Assembly: GCA_028874195.1 (NCBI GenBank)
Contig: JAPPLM010000034.1
Span: 1 to 51,992 of the forward strand
Origin: Chloroflexota bacterium
GTDB taxonomy: Bacteria > Chloroflexota > UBA11872 > VXOZ01
Direction of reading: 5' to 3'
Length of the DNA stretch: 51,992 nucleotides
Shown: positions 42,267 to 50,483 of the stretch, in pieces
Layout: the number at the start of each line of letters is the position of its first letter
Position numbering within the stretch: position 1 is the first letter of the stretch
Program-made: the position numbers and the translations under genes
Notes under the pieces: generated by a model
Told to the model about the DNA's origin: nothing
Databases searched by the model: none
What the model saw: the letters and a program-made list of their open reading frames with translations, nothing else

Positions 42267-42857
42267 ATGCAGACCAACGACGACTCTCCAGCCGTCACTC
42301 CGGCCCTAGGAGACGACGTAGCCAAAGAGGTTCTTCAGTGGATTGGGGCGTTTAGACTCTTGAGCAAGGCCACTATCATCTCCTTCAACATGCAAGACTA
42401 CGATTTCTGGGGACAAGGACGATTGTCTCATTTGCTTCTGAGACAAATCGCCTACGGGGCACAGATAACTGTCATGACAACACCTCCTCCAGGTAACGAT
42501 GGGAAGAAGCAGGCCTTTAGAGATAAACTGCAATTGCTGGAGGTCTTGGTTGCGAAGGGAGCCGAAGTCTACCTCAATCCTGATCTTCATGCCAAAGCCT
42601 ATTTGTTCCAAGATAGCCAGAAGTCTGAGATGGTGATCGTCGGATCGCCTAATCTCACTAGCAGAGGTTTTGGTACCAAAGGATCGACCACACCGGACCT
42701 TATTGAGTTGGCTCTGTTGACAGGGGATGAACTCGTGTACTCGTCTACAGCAAAACTCATAGAGACTGGCTTAATCGCCAACCCCCGGACCTTGACCTTT
42801 GCCAAATGGGCTTCAAACAATCGACCCACGATCGCGGCTGCGAGAGGAGCACCATAG
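42267..42857 (+). CDS. PLD-superfamily nuclease-like protein
   Basis: This 196-residue protein has one PLD catalytic motif, LHAKAYLF with His108 and Lys110, followed by IVGSPNLTSRGF (Gly-Ser-x-Asn around residues 126-129). The pattern HxK...GSxN fits PLD nucleases (Nuc, BfiI and DISARM DrmC-like), which need a dimer to make the two-motif site. The Asp of HxKxxxxD is shifted: Gln115-Asp116. Nothing else in the protein resembles a phospholipase. It is the likely effector nuclease of the island. The stop is directly followed by the start of the AAA+ gene. Confidence 0.82.
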   Translation: MQTNDDSPAVTPALGDDVAKEVLQWIGAFRLLSKATIISFNMQDYDFWGQGRLSHLLLRQIAYGAQITVMTTPPPGNDGKKQAFRDKLQLLEVLVAKGAEVYLNPDLHAKAYLFQDSQKSEMVIVGSPNLTSRGFGTKGSTTPDLIELALLTGDELVYSSTAKLIETGLIANPRTLTFAKWASNNRPTIAAARGAP

Positions 42858-44033
42858 ATGAATGAGACGCTGGAAATAGCGAGGTTGAGGCGCAACCCGT
42901 TCACTCTGGTTCCTGGTGAAAGAGTCACCATTTGGGCAGGGTACAGCCAACTCAGATCGGAACTCATGGAAGTGGTGCAATCCTGTAGATCAGACCAAGT
43001 AGGTCTGTCGGAATTCGCGATACTGCACGGTGAATTGGGAACCGGCAAGTCCCATGCGCTCAGGTATCTAAGGCACATAATCACATCTGAGAACAAGGAT
43101 GAGTTTGATTCCCCGTGTGTCTACCTAGAGACCCTAAAAGTTGCTGCGAGCATGAACTTTGTCGCGCTATACAGTAAGGTCATGGATTTGCTGGTGCCAC
43201 ACATAAAGGAAACCGCTGAGTGGCTACATCTTGAGGTTGAAGACACTGCTAAGCGAAAGAATCCGGACGGTAGTCTGAGCGAGCAAAGAGAGTCGATTGA
43301 CGCCATTTACAGTGATCCTCGACTGACCCCAGGTTATCCTCCACTTGGCCACCTTCTTAGAGGTCTAAATGACAACTCTAGCGAAGCACTAACGCTCTTG
43401 CTAGGAGAAAAACTCTCCGGGGCGGGCGCAACGAGCAAGTACGCCAAGTACAATATGACGAGCGCAATAGACTCAGAGTACGATGCAACCAGATGTCTAG
43501 GCGCATACGTCAATTTATGTACAAGGGGTTCAGACGTACTTAGTGAAGGAGACGTTGTCGGACGCAACAAGGCATTCTACTTCTTCTTTGATGAGCTCGA
43601 GATTGCAACTGACTTTAGGCCGCAGGAAGTTCTGAGCTTGAACCAAGGCATCCGTGATCTCATCAATGCCTGCCCAGAGAATTGTTGTTTCCTATTTGGA
43701 ATGACCGGAGACGTAAGGAGCATCTATGGTCTTCTAACCCAAGCCGTCATTAGGCGGATGTCTCGCGAACCAATGGAGATCGAACCTCTGACCTCCGAAG
43801 AGGCAGTGGACTTTTTAAAGCAGGTGCTAAAGGGTCACCGTTCCGATCCGAGTGACCCAGACGAGTATCCGTTTGAAGAGAATGCCTTGCTTGCCATCGC
43901 AGAGGCCACTCAGATCAAGACCTCATCAGACTTGTTTAGAGGATGCCGGCGTGTCCTGGAAAAGTCGGTGCTTTCGGGCGCGCTACAACCAGGCGGGACT
44001 ATTGATGTCAACATGGTCCAAATGGCGATGTAG
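42858..44033 (+). CDS. AAA+ (ORC/Cdc6-like) ATPase
   Basis: This 391-residue ATPase has the N-terminal RRNPFTLVPGERVTIWAGY, Walker A ILHGELGTGKSHALRYL (Lys64), Walker B AFYFFFDELEIATDF (about 237-251), sensor FLFGMTGDVRS and an Arg-rich stretch RRMSREPMEI. This order recalls the ORC/Cdc6-like AAA+ ATPases and BREX BrxC-type proteins in broad outline. It is the last gene in the island and its ATG abuts the previous stop. It is only 28 bp from the LamG remnant. Confidence 0.82.
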   Translation: MNETLEIARLRRNPFTLVPGERVTIWAGYSQLRSELMEVVQSCRSDQVGLSEFAILHGELGTGKSHALRYLRHIITSENKDEFDSPCVYLETLKVAASMNFVALYSKVMDLLVPHIKETAEWLHLEVEDTAKRKNPDGSLSEQRESIDAIYSDPRLTPGYPPLGHLLRGLNDNSSEALTLLLGEKLSGAGATSKYAKYNMTSAIDSEYDATRCLGAYVNLCTRGSDVLSEGDVVGRNKAFYFFFDELEIATDFRPQEVLSLNQGIRDLINACPENCCFLFGMTGDVRSIYGLLTQAVIRRMSREPMEIEPLTSEEAVDFLKQVLKGHRSDPSDPDEYPFEENALLAIAEATQIKTSSDLFRGCRRVLEKSVLSGALQPGGTIDVNMVQMAM

Positions 44034-44061
44034 GTTGTGCTGCGAAGATGCGAACGTTCAC

Positions 44062-44208
44062 TTACAGACGCTGTCTTTCGAAGATTTCTGCTACTTGCGT
44101 ATCGCTCAACCCCCGGTTGTAGAGGCGCACTTCGGGCAGGCTGCCGCTGAAGGGGCCGGTTTGACCGTTGCCGATCTGTAGCGGTTCTTCCAGTTCCACC
44201 CTCAACTG
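44062..44208 (-). pseudogene. 3' remnant of a LamG-domain gene
   Basis: On the minus strand this reads ELEEPLQIGNGQTGPFSGSL, then VRLYNRGLSDTQVAEIFERQ and a stop, matching the C-terminus of the intact gene at 46289 (IDEPIQIGNGQIGPFSGSLS, VRLYNRALSDTHVAAIFEKQ). No N-terminal counterpart exists nearby. It is the right-hand neighbour of the five-gene island. Confidence 0.85.
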
Positions 44209-44305
44209 ATTCGAAGTCTTCACCCAATCCTGCAAATCCATTGGGATGTGATTCCCCCCCACAATGTCTGGGAATGTGGTCCCTGCCAGCCTGGAGAATC
44301 TTCCC

Positions 44306-44335
44306 TTGACATGCAACCTCATGGTTGCGTATAAT
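44306..44335 (+). promoter_or_regulatory. arsR promoter with embedded operator, probable leaderless start
   Basis: Full-consensus TTGACA (44306-44311), an 18-bp spacer and full-consensus TATAAT (44330-44335). The spacer holds a perfect inverted repeat GCAACC-TCAT-GGTTGC (44313-44328). Only 8 nt separate the -10 box from the ATG at 44344, so transcription should start at or next to the A of the start codon. Confidence 0.8.
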
Positions 44336-44343
44336 TGGCGTGC

Positions 44344-44616
44344 ATGCAAAAAGACTTAGTCTACAAGGCGCTCGCGGATCCAACGCGGAGGTTGATGCTC
44401 GACGAGCTCTGTGAGCGCAAGGAGCAGACGCTTTACGAGCTCACGGCGCGCTTGATCATGCGGCATGAAGTCGCCATCTCCCGACAGGCCATGGCCAAGC
44501 ACATCGATGTGTTGGAGAAGGCAGGGCTGGTAAGCTCTGAGAAGCGTGGCAAGTTTCGGGTGCTTGTCTTCAACGATGAACCGATCAGGGGTGTCATGAA
44601 TCGATGGCTCAAGTAA
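44344..44616 (+). CDS. ArsR-family winged-helix regulator
   Basis: This 90-residue regulator has MQKDLVYKALADPTRRLMLDELCE with helix-turn-helix region AISRQAMAKHIDVLEKAGLV and a wing SEKRGKFRVLVFND. It lacks the cysteine metal-binding motif (CxC of ArsR/SmtB), so it probably senses something other than metals, as in the SdpR/aminotransferase-associated group. It lies 27 bp before the VOC gene. The palindrome inside its promoter is the natural binding site. Confidence 0.87.
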   Translation: MQKDLVYKALADPTRRLMLDELCERKEQTLYELTARLIMRHEVAISRQAMAKHIDVLEKAGLVSSEKRGKFRVLVFNDEPIRGVMNRWLK

Positions 44617-44643
44617 CACTGTGCAAAGAAAGGGTAACCGGCC

Positions 44644-45027
44644 ATGCGCATTGTACTCACCGGCATTTTTGTAAGTGACCAGGACGAAGCCCTGAAGTTT
44701 TATACAGAAACCCTCGGCTTTGTGAAAAAGCACGACGTGCCTGCAGGGGAACATAAGTGGCTAACCGTCGTCTCGCCTGAAGACCCGGACGGGACCGAGC
44801 TTCTGCTTGAACCCAATGTAAACCCGGTAGCGCAGGCCTATCAGAAAGGGCTGTTCGACCAAGGCATCCCAGCGAACTCCTTTGGCGTTACGGACATCCA
44901 AGCGGAGTATGAGAAACTGAAGTCACTGGGCGTGACTTTTACGATGGAGCCAACGGATATGGGCACCGTCACCATTGCGGTCTTTGACGACACCTGCGGC
45001 AACCTGATCCAGATAATGCAGACGTAA
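44644..45027 (+). CDS. VOC-family (glyoxalase-like) protein
   Basis: This 127-residue protein has the two beta-alpha-beta-beta-beta repeats of the VOC fold: MRIVLTGIFVSDQDEALKFY with TETLGFVKK, and GVTDIQAEYEKLKSLGVTF, with a C-terminal FDDTCGNLIQIMQ. Metal ligands (Glu in GTELLLEP, Glu/Gln in GNLIQI) are plausible. Role may be antibiotic or aldehyde resistance. It is the second gene of the ArsR-VOC operon, 27 bp after. Confidence 0.9.
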   Translation: MRIVLTGIFVSDQDEALKFYTETLGFVKKHDVPAGEHKWLTVVSPEDPDGTELLLEPNVNPVAQAYQKGLFDQGIPANSFGVTDIQAEYEKLKSLGVTFTMEPTDMGTVTIAVFDDTCGNLIQIMQT

Positions 45028-45212
45028 CGACGACCGACCAAACTTCCCAGATCACGACGCGGGCGCAGCCTGGCGCGACTAGGCGCACTAGATGGGCCGT
45101 GTAAGACCGAATTGCAAACTTTCCGATGGGAAGTTCCTATCTGAGGAGTCGATCAGGCGACAAGACGATCCTATGCCGCGTCTGGGGTCGGCTTCGGGGA
45201 GACTCTGGGCGT

Positions 45213-46046
45213 TCATTCAGTCATTGCCTCCTTGATGGCGGCGACTTGGTCGTCGGTAATGCCGGTGTCTCGCAGGTAGCCCACGACGCCTCCGTACATC
45301 CTGTCGAGGTAGTCGAGGGTGATTTGCATGCTGTGAGGATGGCAGACGTCGTTCTGATATTCCCGCCAAGTGTATACGTCAGGATTCACGTCAGGATTGT
45401 TCTCGTAGTAGGCCCGCACCAGATACTGCGCGGTGAGGCCGTAGTCCTCGATGATGGTCTCGCGAGGAACGCCACATATATCCAGCACGAATGCGGCAGA
45501 GATTCCGGCCCTGTCCTTGCCCGCGTTACAGTGGACGAGAACGGGGAGACCGCCCGGGCTGGCAAGAACCGAGAATATCTGGTGGAGGATGTGCTTTCTC
45601 TGTTCGAGTATGTAGCAGTACGCCCTGCCCCGCCGCTCGGCAGAGTCCTCGACTCCGTCGATCACTTCCCTACCCTCGAGGTCCACGTCGCCTGCCATGT
45701 TCTGATGGTAGTAGGTGACGGCCTCATTGCCAATGAAGGGGCTCGGCTTGAATTGCAGGTCGCTGCTGCGGCGCAGGTCGATGATGTTTTGGATGCCGTA
45801 TTCGAGGAGAGTGTTTACGCCCGCGGGGCTGAGATTCGCCAATGTGTCCGACCGTAGGTACTTACCCCAGCGGGTCATCCTGCCGTCTCGGGTCTCGTAT
45901 CCTCCGAGGTCGCGGACGTTGTATGCGCCCTCGACGTCGAGGGCGCGCACGTGTTCAGTGAGCTTGTTCATGGATGGGTCACTCCCCGTGATCAGCGCGG
46001 TCTTTCCCGGCATACCTTCGACCTTGCGTTTGTTTGAGGTGGTCAC
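45213..46046 (-). CDS. Tyrosine-protein phosphatase (PTP/DSP, Y_phosphatase3 type)
   Basis: This 277-residue phosphatase carries the HCNAGKDRAGISAAF signature (Cys-x5-Arg), and DLRRSSDLQ and NVRDLGGYETRDG motifs seen in the IphP/Y_phosphatase3 family. Substrates are phosphotyrosine/serine in proteins or small molecules such as phosphoinositides. It is cytoplasmic: no signal seen. The start is GTG 46046, with GGGGAGG just upstream. An open frame extends further but has no ribosome binding site. Confidence 0.88.
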   Translation of the reverse strand: MTTSNKRKVEGMPGKTALITGSDPSMNKLTEHVRALDVEGAYNVRDLGGYETRDGRMTRWGKYLRSDTLANLSPAGVNTLLEYGIQNIIDLRRSSDLQFKPSPFIGNEAVTYYHQNMAGDVDLEGREVIDGVEDSAERRGRAYCYILEQRKHILHQIFSVLASPGGLPVLVHCNAGKDRAGISAAFVLDICGVPRETIIEDYGLTAQYLVRAYYENNPDVNPDVYTWREYQNDVCHPHSMQITLDYLDRMYGGVVGYLRDTGITDDQVAAIKEAMTE

Positions 46047-46288
46047 TATTGGGCCTCCCCGGTTGGTGGTGCTCAATGATAGAGCACATTGTGCGCCAGC
46101 GTCCAATCAGAACACGCCACAACTAGTGCAATAGGCGCCAACAGGGGGAGGCAACGTCTGAGGGACCGCTAACGTACCAGCCTCTCCTAAGAGGGCGGAG
46201 CTCAGTCGCACACCATTGCTGAGGAAGTTCGAGCCTCGGCAGGTCGTAGCTATCAACATGTGGGCCTGTATAGTCTCGAACCCTCGCT

Positions 46289-47905
46289 TTACATGCGCTG
46301 TTTTTCAAAGATAGCTGCGACGTGCGTGTCGCTCAACGCCCGGTTGTAGAGCCGCACGTCGGACAGGCTGCCGCTGAAGGGGCCGATTTGGCCGTTGCCA
46401 ATCTGGATTGGTTCATCTATCGAGAGGTCGTAGTCGGCGGCGTTGAATGGCGCGGACTCACCCACAATTGCGCCGTCCACATAGAGGCGCAGTGTACCGC
46501 CAGCGCGGACTGCGGCGACGTGGCGCCAGCCGCCGGGCAGCGCGTGGTCGTGGGTCACGTTCCTGCCGGCCTCCAGCGAGAGCACGTTCCCCGACGGCAG
46601 CGTGCCGCAGAAGAGACGGCCCTGGTAAACCGCCATCGTCCACGCGCGGCGGTAGCGCACGTCCGGCGTGGTATCGAGTTGCCCCGTATGCGCCCACTCG
46701 CCCTCATCGTCGTAGCGGTAGACGGAACCCGCGGGTAGGGTGCCGGCATAAAGCTTGCCGTTGTAGACCATCATGCCCATGACTTCCAGTTCTTCGCCCA
46801 GGCGTCCGCAATCAAGCCACGGCAGGCCGTCATCCTGGCGGTAGACGGAGCCGCTGGGCCACACGCCGGTATGCAGCCGGCCCTGGTACGACGTAAACGA
46901 ATAGAGTTGCGTGGAATCCGCCGCATTCCCGCAGAAGGACCAACGCCGCTCGCCCTCGTAGCGAAAGACGCCGCCCATGTCGTAGCCGGTGGCATAGAGA
47001 CCGCCTTGGAAGACGCCCAAAACCGCAACGCGCGTGCCGGGATCGCCGCACGGCAGCCAGGTCTTGCCGCCCGCGTACCGGAACATCCCCCGGGAGTACA
47101 TGGCCGAGCCGTAGAGTTCGCCGTTGTAGACCGCCAGGCCGAACACATCCTCGGCGTCACCAAGCTGGCCGCAGTCCACCCATTCCGTGCCGCCGGCGTA
47201 GCGGTAGACGTTGCCGCCCGGCACGCGGTTCGGCGAATTCGGCAGACTGGAACCCTGTGCGCGATAGCAACTCACCGCCGCGTAGAGATCGCCACTGTAT
47301 TCGGCCAGCGCGCTCACGGCGTTGCAACCGGCAGGCGCGCCGCAGTCTTCCCACGCCGTGCCGCCGGCATAGCGGTAGACGTGCCCGGTCTCGCCTGACT
47401 CACCCTCATACGTGCCGGCGTAGAGCGCGCTGTCGTGCACCGCCAGGGCCATAATGTGCTGCGCGTTGCCGGGCCGGCCGTGGTTGGTCCACTCCGCTTC
47501 CAGCTTGCCGTCGTCGATGCCGAAGAAGACGTTGCGCCAGTTGCTCTGGCACGAGCCCACGCCCGGAGCCGACTGGATACCGAAATTGAACCCGCGCCGC
47601 GTAGCGGGGCAGTACCGGCTCAGGATGTCACCGGGGACGTCTTTGGTTATGCGGTTGGCATTCACCCACGCCGCCAGAGAGAAATCCCCGGTGCCAAGCG
47701 ACAGGGAATCGTCATGCGGAATCGTGATACGCGCACCGCGGCCGTCAAACAACGCGGCCCCGGGCCCGCCGCCCATACGCAGCGGCGCAGAAAACTCGAG
47801 TGCCCCCTGAACCCTGCCGTGATTGCCGTTGCCGGAGTGATCGTCGCAATCCCCGTCTAACGGCCAGTGTCCTCGTAAGCCGGCATCGACATTCACGTTC
47901 TGCAA
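46289..47905 (-). CDS. LamG-fold protein with an internal beta-propeller
   Basis: This 538-residue protein begins with the first half of a LamG/concanavalin-like domain (GHWPLDGDCDDHSGNGNHG, FDGRGARITIPHDDSLSLG; residues 10-140). It then contains about six to seven repeats of 40-50 residues with a Y-x-G-x-LYAG and VYRYAGGTxWxDCG core (150-450), then the second half of LamG (GGWRHVAAVRAGGTLRLYVDG to VRLYNRALSD; 460-538). So a propeller is inserted inside a LamG fold. No signal peptide is visible. Binding to sugars or proteins is likely. A 3' remnant of a relative lies at 44062-44208. Confidence 0.83.
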   Translation of the reverse strand: MQNVNVDAGLRGHWPLDGDCDDHSGNGNHGRVQGALEFSAPLRMGGGPGAALFDGRGARITIPHDDSLSLGTGDFSLAAWVNANRITKDVPGDILSRYCPATRRGFNFGIQSAPGVGSCQSNWRNVFFGIDDGKLEAEWTNHGRPGNAQHIMALAVHDSALYAGTYEGESGETGHVYRYAGGTAWEDCGAPAGCNAVSALAEYSGDLYAAVSCYRAQGSSLPNSPNRVPGGNVYRYAGGTEWVDCGQLGDAEDVFGLAVYNGELYGSAMYSRGMFRYAGGKTWLPCGDPGTRVAVLGVFQGGLYATGYDMGGVFRYEGERRWSFCGNAADSTQLYSFTSYQGRLHTGVWPSGSVYRQDDGLPWLDCGRLGEELEVMGMMVYNGKLYAGTLPAGSVYRYDDEGEWAHTGQLDTTPDVRYRRAWTMAVYQGRLFCGTLPSGNVLSLEAGRNVTHDHALPGGWRHVAAVRAGGTLRLYVDGAIVGESAPFNAADYDLSIDEPIQIGNGQIGPFSGSLSDVRLYNRALSDTHVAAIFEKQRM

Positions 47906-47970
47906 CCTCCCGCGGGCGCTAGCCCATGTTTGCGTCTATTCTCTACCGCGTTCCCTGCCATGCCTGTGCC

Positions 47971-48000
47971 TTGAAACGACGGCGCACTCTGCACTATACT
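47971..48000 (+). promoter_or_regulatory. Promoter of the queuosine precursor transporter gene
   Basis: TTGAAA (47971-47976), an 18-bp spacer and TATACT (47995-48000). The transcript would begin about 45 bp before the start codon. I see no preQ1 riboswitch in this short leader. Confidence 0.6.
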
Positions 48001-48054
48001 GCCTGCGACACGTCAGGCAAACCTTTGCGCCAACACCAAGGAGGGCTAGGGTCA

Positions 48055-48807
48055 ATGCGGTTTTCCGGCAAGCTCGTCATCATCGCCGCTCTGGCAGTCA
48101 CTGTGCTGCTTATCAGCAACGTGATCGCCGCCAAGCCCATTTCGCTCTTCGACCTGCCTTTCGAGTTCCTGGGCAGCACAGGATTCGTCGTATCCGTTGC
48201 CGTCATTTGCTTCCCGTTGAGCTACATCATCAGCGACGTTCTGACTGAAGTGTACGGGTTTCGGGTGGCGCGGGGTGTGATTTGGCTGGGCTTTGCCTGC
48301 AACCTGCTCATGGTCATCTTCTTCTACCTCGGCGGCCTCATCCCCGGCGCCGTCTTCTGGGAAGACCAGAGCGCTTACGGGATCATCCTCGGCACCACCG
48401 GCTGGGTGTTGGCAGGCTCCTTTGTGGCGTACTTGATAGGTGAATTCTCCAATGCCATGGTGATGGTCGTCCTCAAGAATCGCACGGCGGGCCGCCATCT
48501 GTGGCTCCGCACCATATCGTCCACGGTGGTCGGTCAAGGCGTCGACTCGGTGATGTTCTACGGCATTGCCTTTGGCGTCTCCGGCATCTGGCCCATGATG
48601 GACGTGCTGCGGGCGATGGTTCTGGCGTGGGTCGCCAAGACGGTCTACGAGATCATTGCCACGCCGCTGACGTACCTGGTCGTAGGCTGGCTCAAGCGCA
48701 CCGAGCGCATGGACGTCTACGACGCCCCCCACTCCCTGAATCCGTTCGGCATCTTCGGCGGCGATCCGGATACGATGGTGAATGCTGCGGAAACTACCGA
48801 GGCCTGA
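48055..48807 (+). CDS. yhhQ: Queuosine precursor transporter (VUT/YhhQ family)
   Basis: This 250-residue membrane protein with about six helices has family motifs VTVLLISNVIAAKPISLF (N-terminal helix), FPLSYIISDVLTEVYGF, GEFSNAMVMVVLKNRTAGRHLWLRT (shortened view) and a C-terminal GVDSVMFYGIAFG. E. coli YhhQ imports preQ0 and preQ1, the precursors of queuosine in tRNA. The ATG at 48055 follows GGAGGG and is preferred over an in-frame upstream ATG at 47926. The convergent queF gene, 312 bp on, is in the same pathway. Confidence 0.92.
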   Translation: MRFSGKLVIIAALAVTVLLISNVIAAKPISLFDLPFEFLGSTGFVVSVAVICFPLSYIISDVLTEVYGFRVARGVIWLGFACNLLMVIFFYLGGLIPGAVFWEDQSAYGIILGTTGWVLAGSFVAYLIGEFSNAMVMVVLKNRTAGRHLWLRTISSTVVGQGVDSVMFYGIAFGVSGIWPMMDVLRAMVLAWVAKTVYEIIATPLTYLVVGWLKRTERMDVYDAPHSLNPFGIFGGDPDTMVNAAETTEA

Positions 48808-49119
48808 TCCCTAAATTCACCGCTGTTGGACTACAAAGCGCTTGGACTCGGTGAGTGTCCTCTTGCCGTGTGCGCATCGATCCTCGTTAACACGCTGTAG
48901 TAGAGTGGGGGCTTGTCCCCCGCCAGGGTAAAGAGCGAAGAGCGTATTAGCCGACGATTTCGCGTGAGGAGAGCGTGCGAATAGACTGACCCTGCTGTGC
49001 CGCAGAGCCTGCCCCGTACGCCGATACAAAGTATCGGATGATACGGGGTTGCAAAACCTGTCCTGAGTACTTCGACAAGCTCAGTACAGGCTCTGTCGAA
49101 GGGCCTGCGCTACCGGGAA
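48808..49119. repeat. Repeat-rich spacer between yhhQ and queF
   Basis: This convergent spacer has no gene. It includes a family-C hairpin at 48906-48923 (GGGGGC-TTGT-CCCCCGC), a CCCCGTA/TACGGGG pair at about 49012-49048, and a CCTGTCCTGAGTACTTCGAC-type inverted repeat at 49058-49105. This last one is a repeat I have seen in many environmental Chloroflexota-like sequences. Confidence 0.65.
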
Positions 49120-49635
49120 TCAAGACGAGGGCCGTCCATCCGGCGGATACCGTACCGTCACCACCGTGTGCAGCCCGCCGCGCGGCGTGTAGTCCAAGCA
49201 TACGGTCATTGTGCGGGGGGCGCACACCTGCACGAGATCTTCAAGAATGCGGCTGGCGGCGTGTTCCTGCACGATGCCCACCTGCCGGTATGAGAGCAGG
49301 TAGTACTTGAGCGACTTTAGTTCAATGCACTGCGCGCGCGGCACATAGGTAATTTGCAGTTCGCCGGTATCCGGCAGACCGGTCCACGGGCAGACCGCCG
49401 TAAACTCGTGCGTATCAATGACCACCTCGGCCGGATTGTCGGGGTAGTCATAGGGAAAGGTGAGCAGGAAATCGGGGTCTATAGCCTCCTCACCGGCGAT
49501 GTCCAGTTTGATGTCTAAGGCTTCATAGCGTTCCTTGATGTCATCGAGCGATTCGGCCACTGGCAACTCCTTACTTGTGCATTCATGGGACGCAAATGGA
49601 AACGGCCTATTCTCTATTGTAATGCTACTGCTCAT
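49120..49635 (-). CDS. queF: NADPH-dependent 7-cyano-7-deazaguanine reductase
   Basis: This 171-residue QueF reduces preQ0 to preQ1 in queuosine synthesis. It is of the short (YkvM) type. The core HEFTAVCPWTGLPDTGEL holds the nucleophilic Cys and the nearby Asp, followed by CIELKSLKYYLLSYRQ, where the Glu recognises the substrate. A C-terminal helix pair follows. The ATG at 49635 is chosen over the GTG at 49653. Converges with yhhQ. No other que genes are present, so salvage via YhhQ may feed it. Confidence 0.95.
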   Translation of the reverse strand: MSSSITIENRPFPFASHECTSKELPVAESLDDIKERYEALDIKLDIAGEEAIDPDFLLTFPYDYPDNPAEVVIDTHEFTAVCPWTGLPDTGELQITYVPRAQCIELKSLKYYLLSYRQVGIVQEHAASRILEDLVQVCAPRTMTVCLDYTPRGGLHTVVTVRYPPDGRPSS

Positions 49636-49721
49636 CTTGGCCCCAAAGGCCACCAGTACCCATTACCATGGACTGGGAACATAGAGCAGATATACCCAAT
49701 TCTGCGTGTTCAAGAGTTCTC

Positions 49722-50483
49722 ATGATTATAGACGTGCATGTGCATTACAGCGGTGACGCGCAACTCGCGCAGGCGCTGCGTCAGGCCGAGCGGCTTGAGA
49801 TGGTGCTGTGCCTGAACTCCATCAACCTGGAGGGAACAGTTTCGCCGCATTCCCCGTCAAAGGAGTTTGTCGCTGCCTGCAACGACCGCACGGAGGCGGC
49901 AGCGCGGGAGCATCCCCAGCGTATCATTCCCTTCTGGTACCTCAATCCGGCGCACGGCGCAGCGGCCTGTGCGGAGCTGAGTCGCAGGGTGGCGCAGCAC
50001 CAAGGCCCCCAAGGCGTAAAGCTCTGGATGGCGGTCAAGGGAAACGATCCACGCGTCGATCCCGTGCTCAAGCTCTGCGCAGAGTACCGTCTACCGGTAC
50101 TGCAGCACACGAATATCGAGGCCGGCGGCACGCTGCCCACCGAAACGACGCCGCAGGAGATGCGGGAGATGGCGCTGCGGCATCCTGACGTTTCGTTTCT
50201 GTGGGGCCATGCCGGCAGTGACTACGAATACGGTGTGAAGTGCGCCCTCGGCCTGGACAACGTGCTCATGGACATTGGCGGCAATGAGGCCACCAACGGG
50301 TACACGGAATTGCTTGTCCGTCATTTGGGCGCGGAGCGCGTGGTGTACGGCAGCGATGCGACCGGCAGGTCGTTTACCTCACAACTGGCCAAGGTGTACG
50401 GCGCGGACATCACCGAAAGCGAGCGCGAGAAGATCCTCTGCAGGAATGCTGCTGCGCTATTTTCCCGGCAACGCTATGATTAG
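49722..50483 (+). CDS. Metal-dependent amidohydrolase (Amidohydro_2), copy 1
   Basis: This 253-residue TIM-barrel hydrolase starts at ATG 49722. Metal and catalytic motifs can be read: DVHVHYSG (HxH), VLQHTNIEAGG (His), LWGHAGSDYEYG (His), and VYGSDATGRS (Asp). It resembles the amidohydrolase-2 family with gamma-resorcylate decarboxylase and aminocarboxymuconate-semialdehyde decarboxylase relatives, though shorter. The substrate is unknown. A paralogue follows at 50874; the two are about 65% identical. Confidence 0.9.
   Translation: MIIDVHVHYSGDAQLAQALRQAERLEMVLCLNSINLEGTVSPHSPSKEFVAACNDRTEAAAREHPQRIIPFWYLNPAHGAAACAELSRRVAQHQGPQGVKLWMAVKGNDPRVDPVLKLCAEYRLPVLQHTNIEAGGTLPTETTPQEMREMALRHPDVSFLWGHAGSDYEYGVKCALGLDNVLMDIGGNEATNGYTELLVRHLGAERVVYGSDATGRSFTSQLAKVYGADITESEREKILCRNAAALFSRQRYD

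Noticed and set aside
37452-44033. Classification of the island as BREX or DISARM
   Set aside because: The PLD nuclease and AAA+ ATPase are reminiscent of each, but BREX hallmarks (PglZ, methylase PglX) and DISARM hallmarks (DrmA, DrmB, methylase) are absent.
48001-48054. preQ1 riboswitch upstream of yhhQ
   Set aside because: The leader of about 45 nt has no preQ1-type pseudoknot pattern that I can identify.
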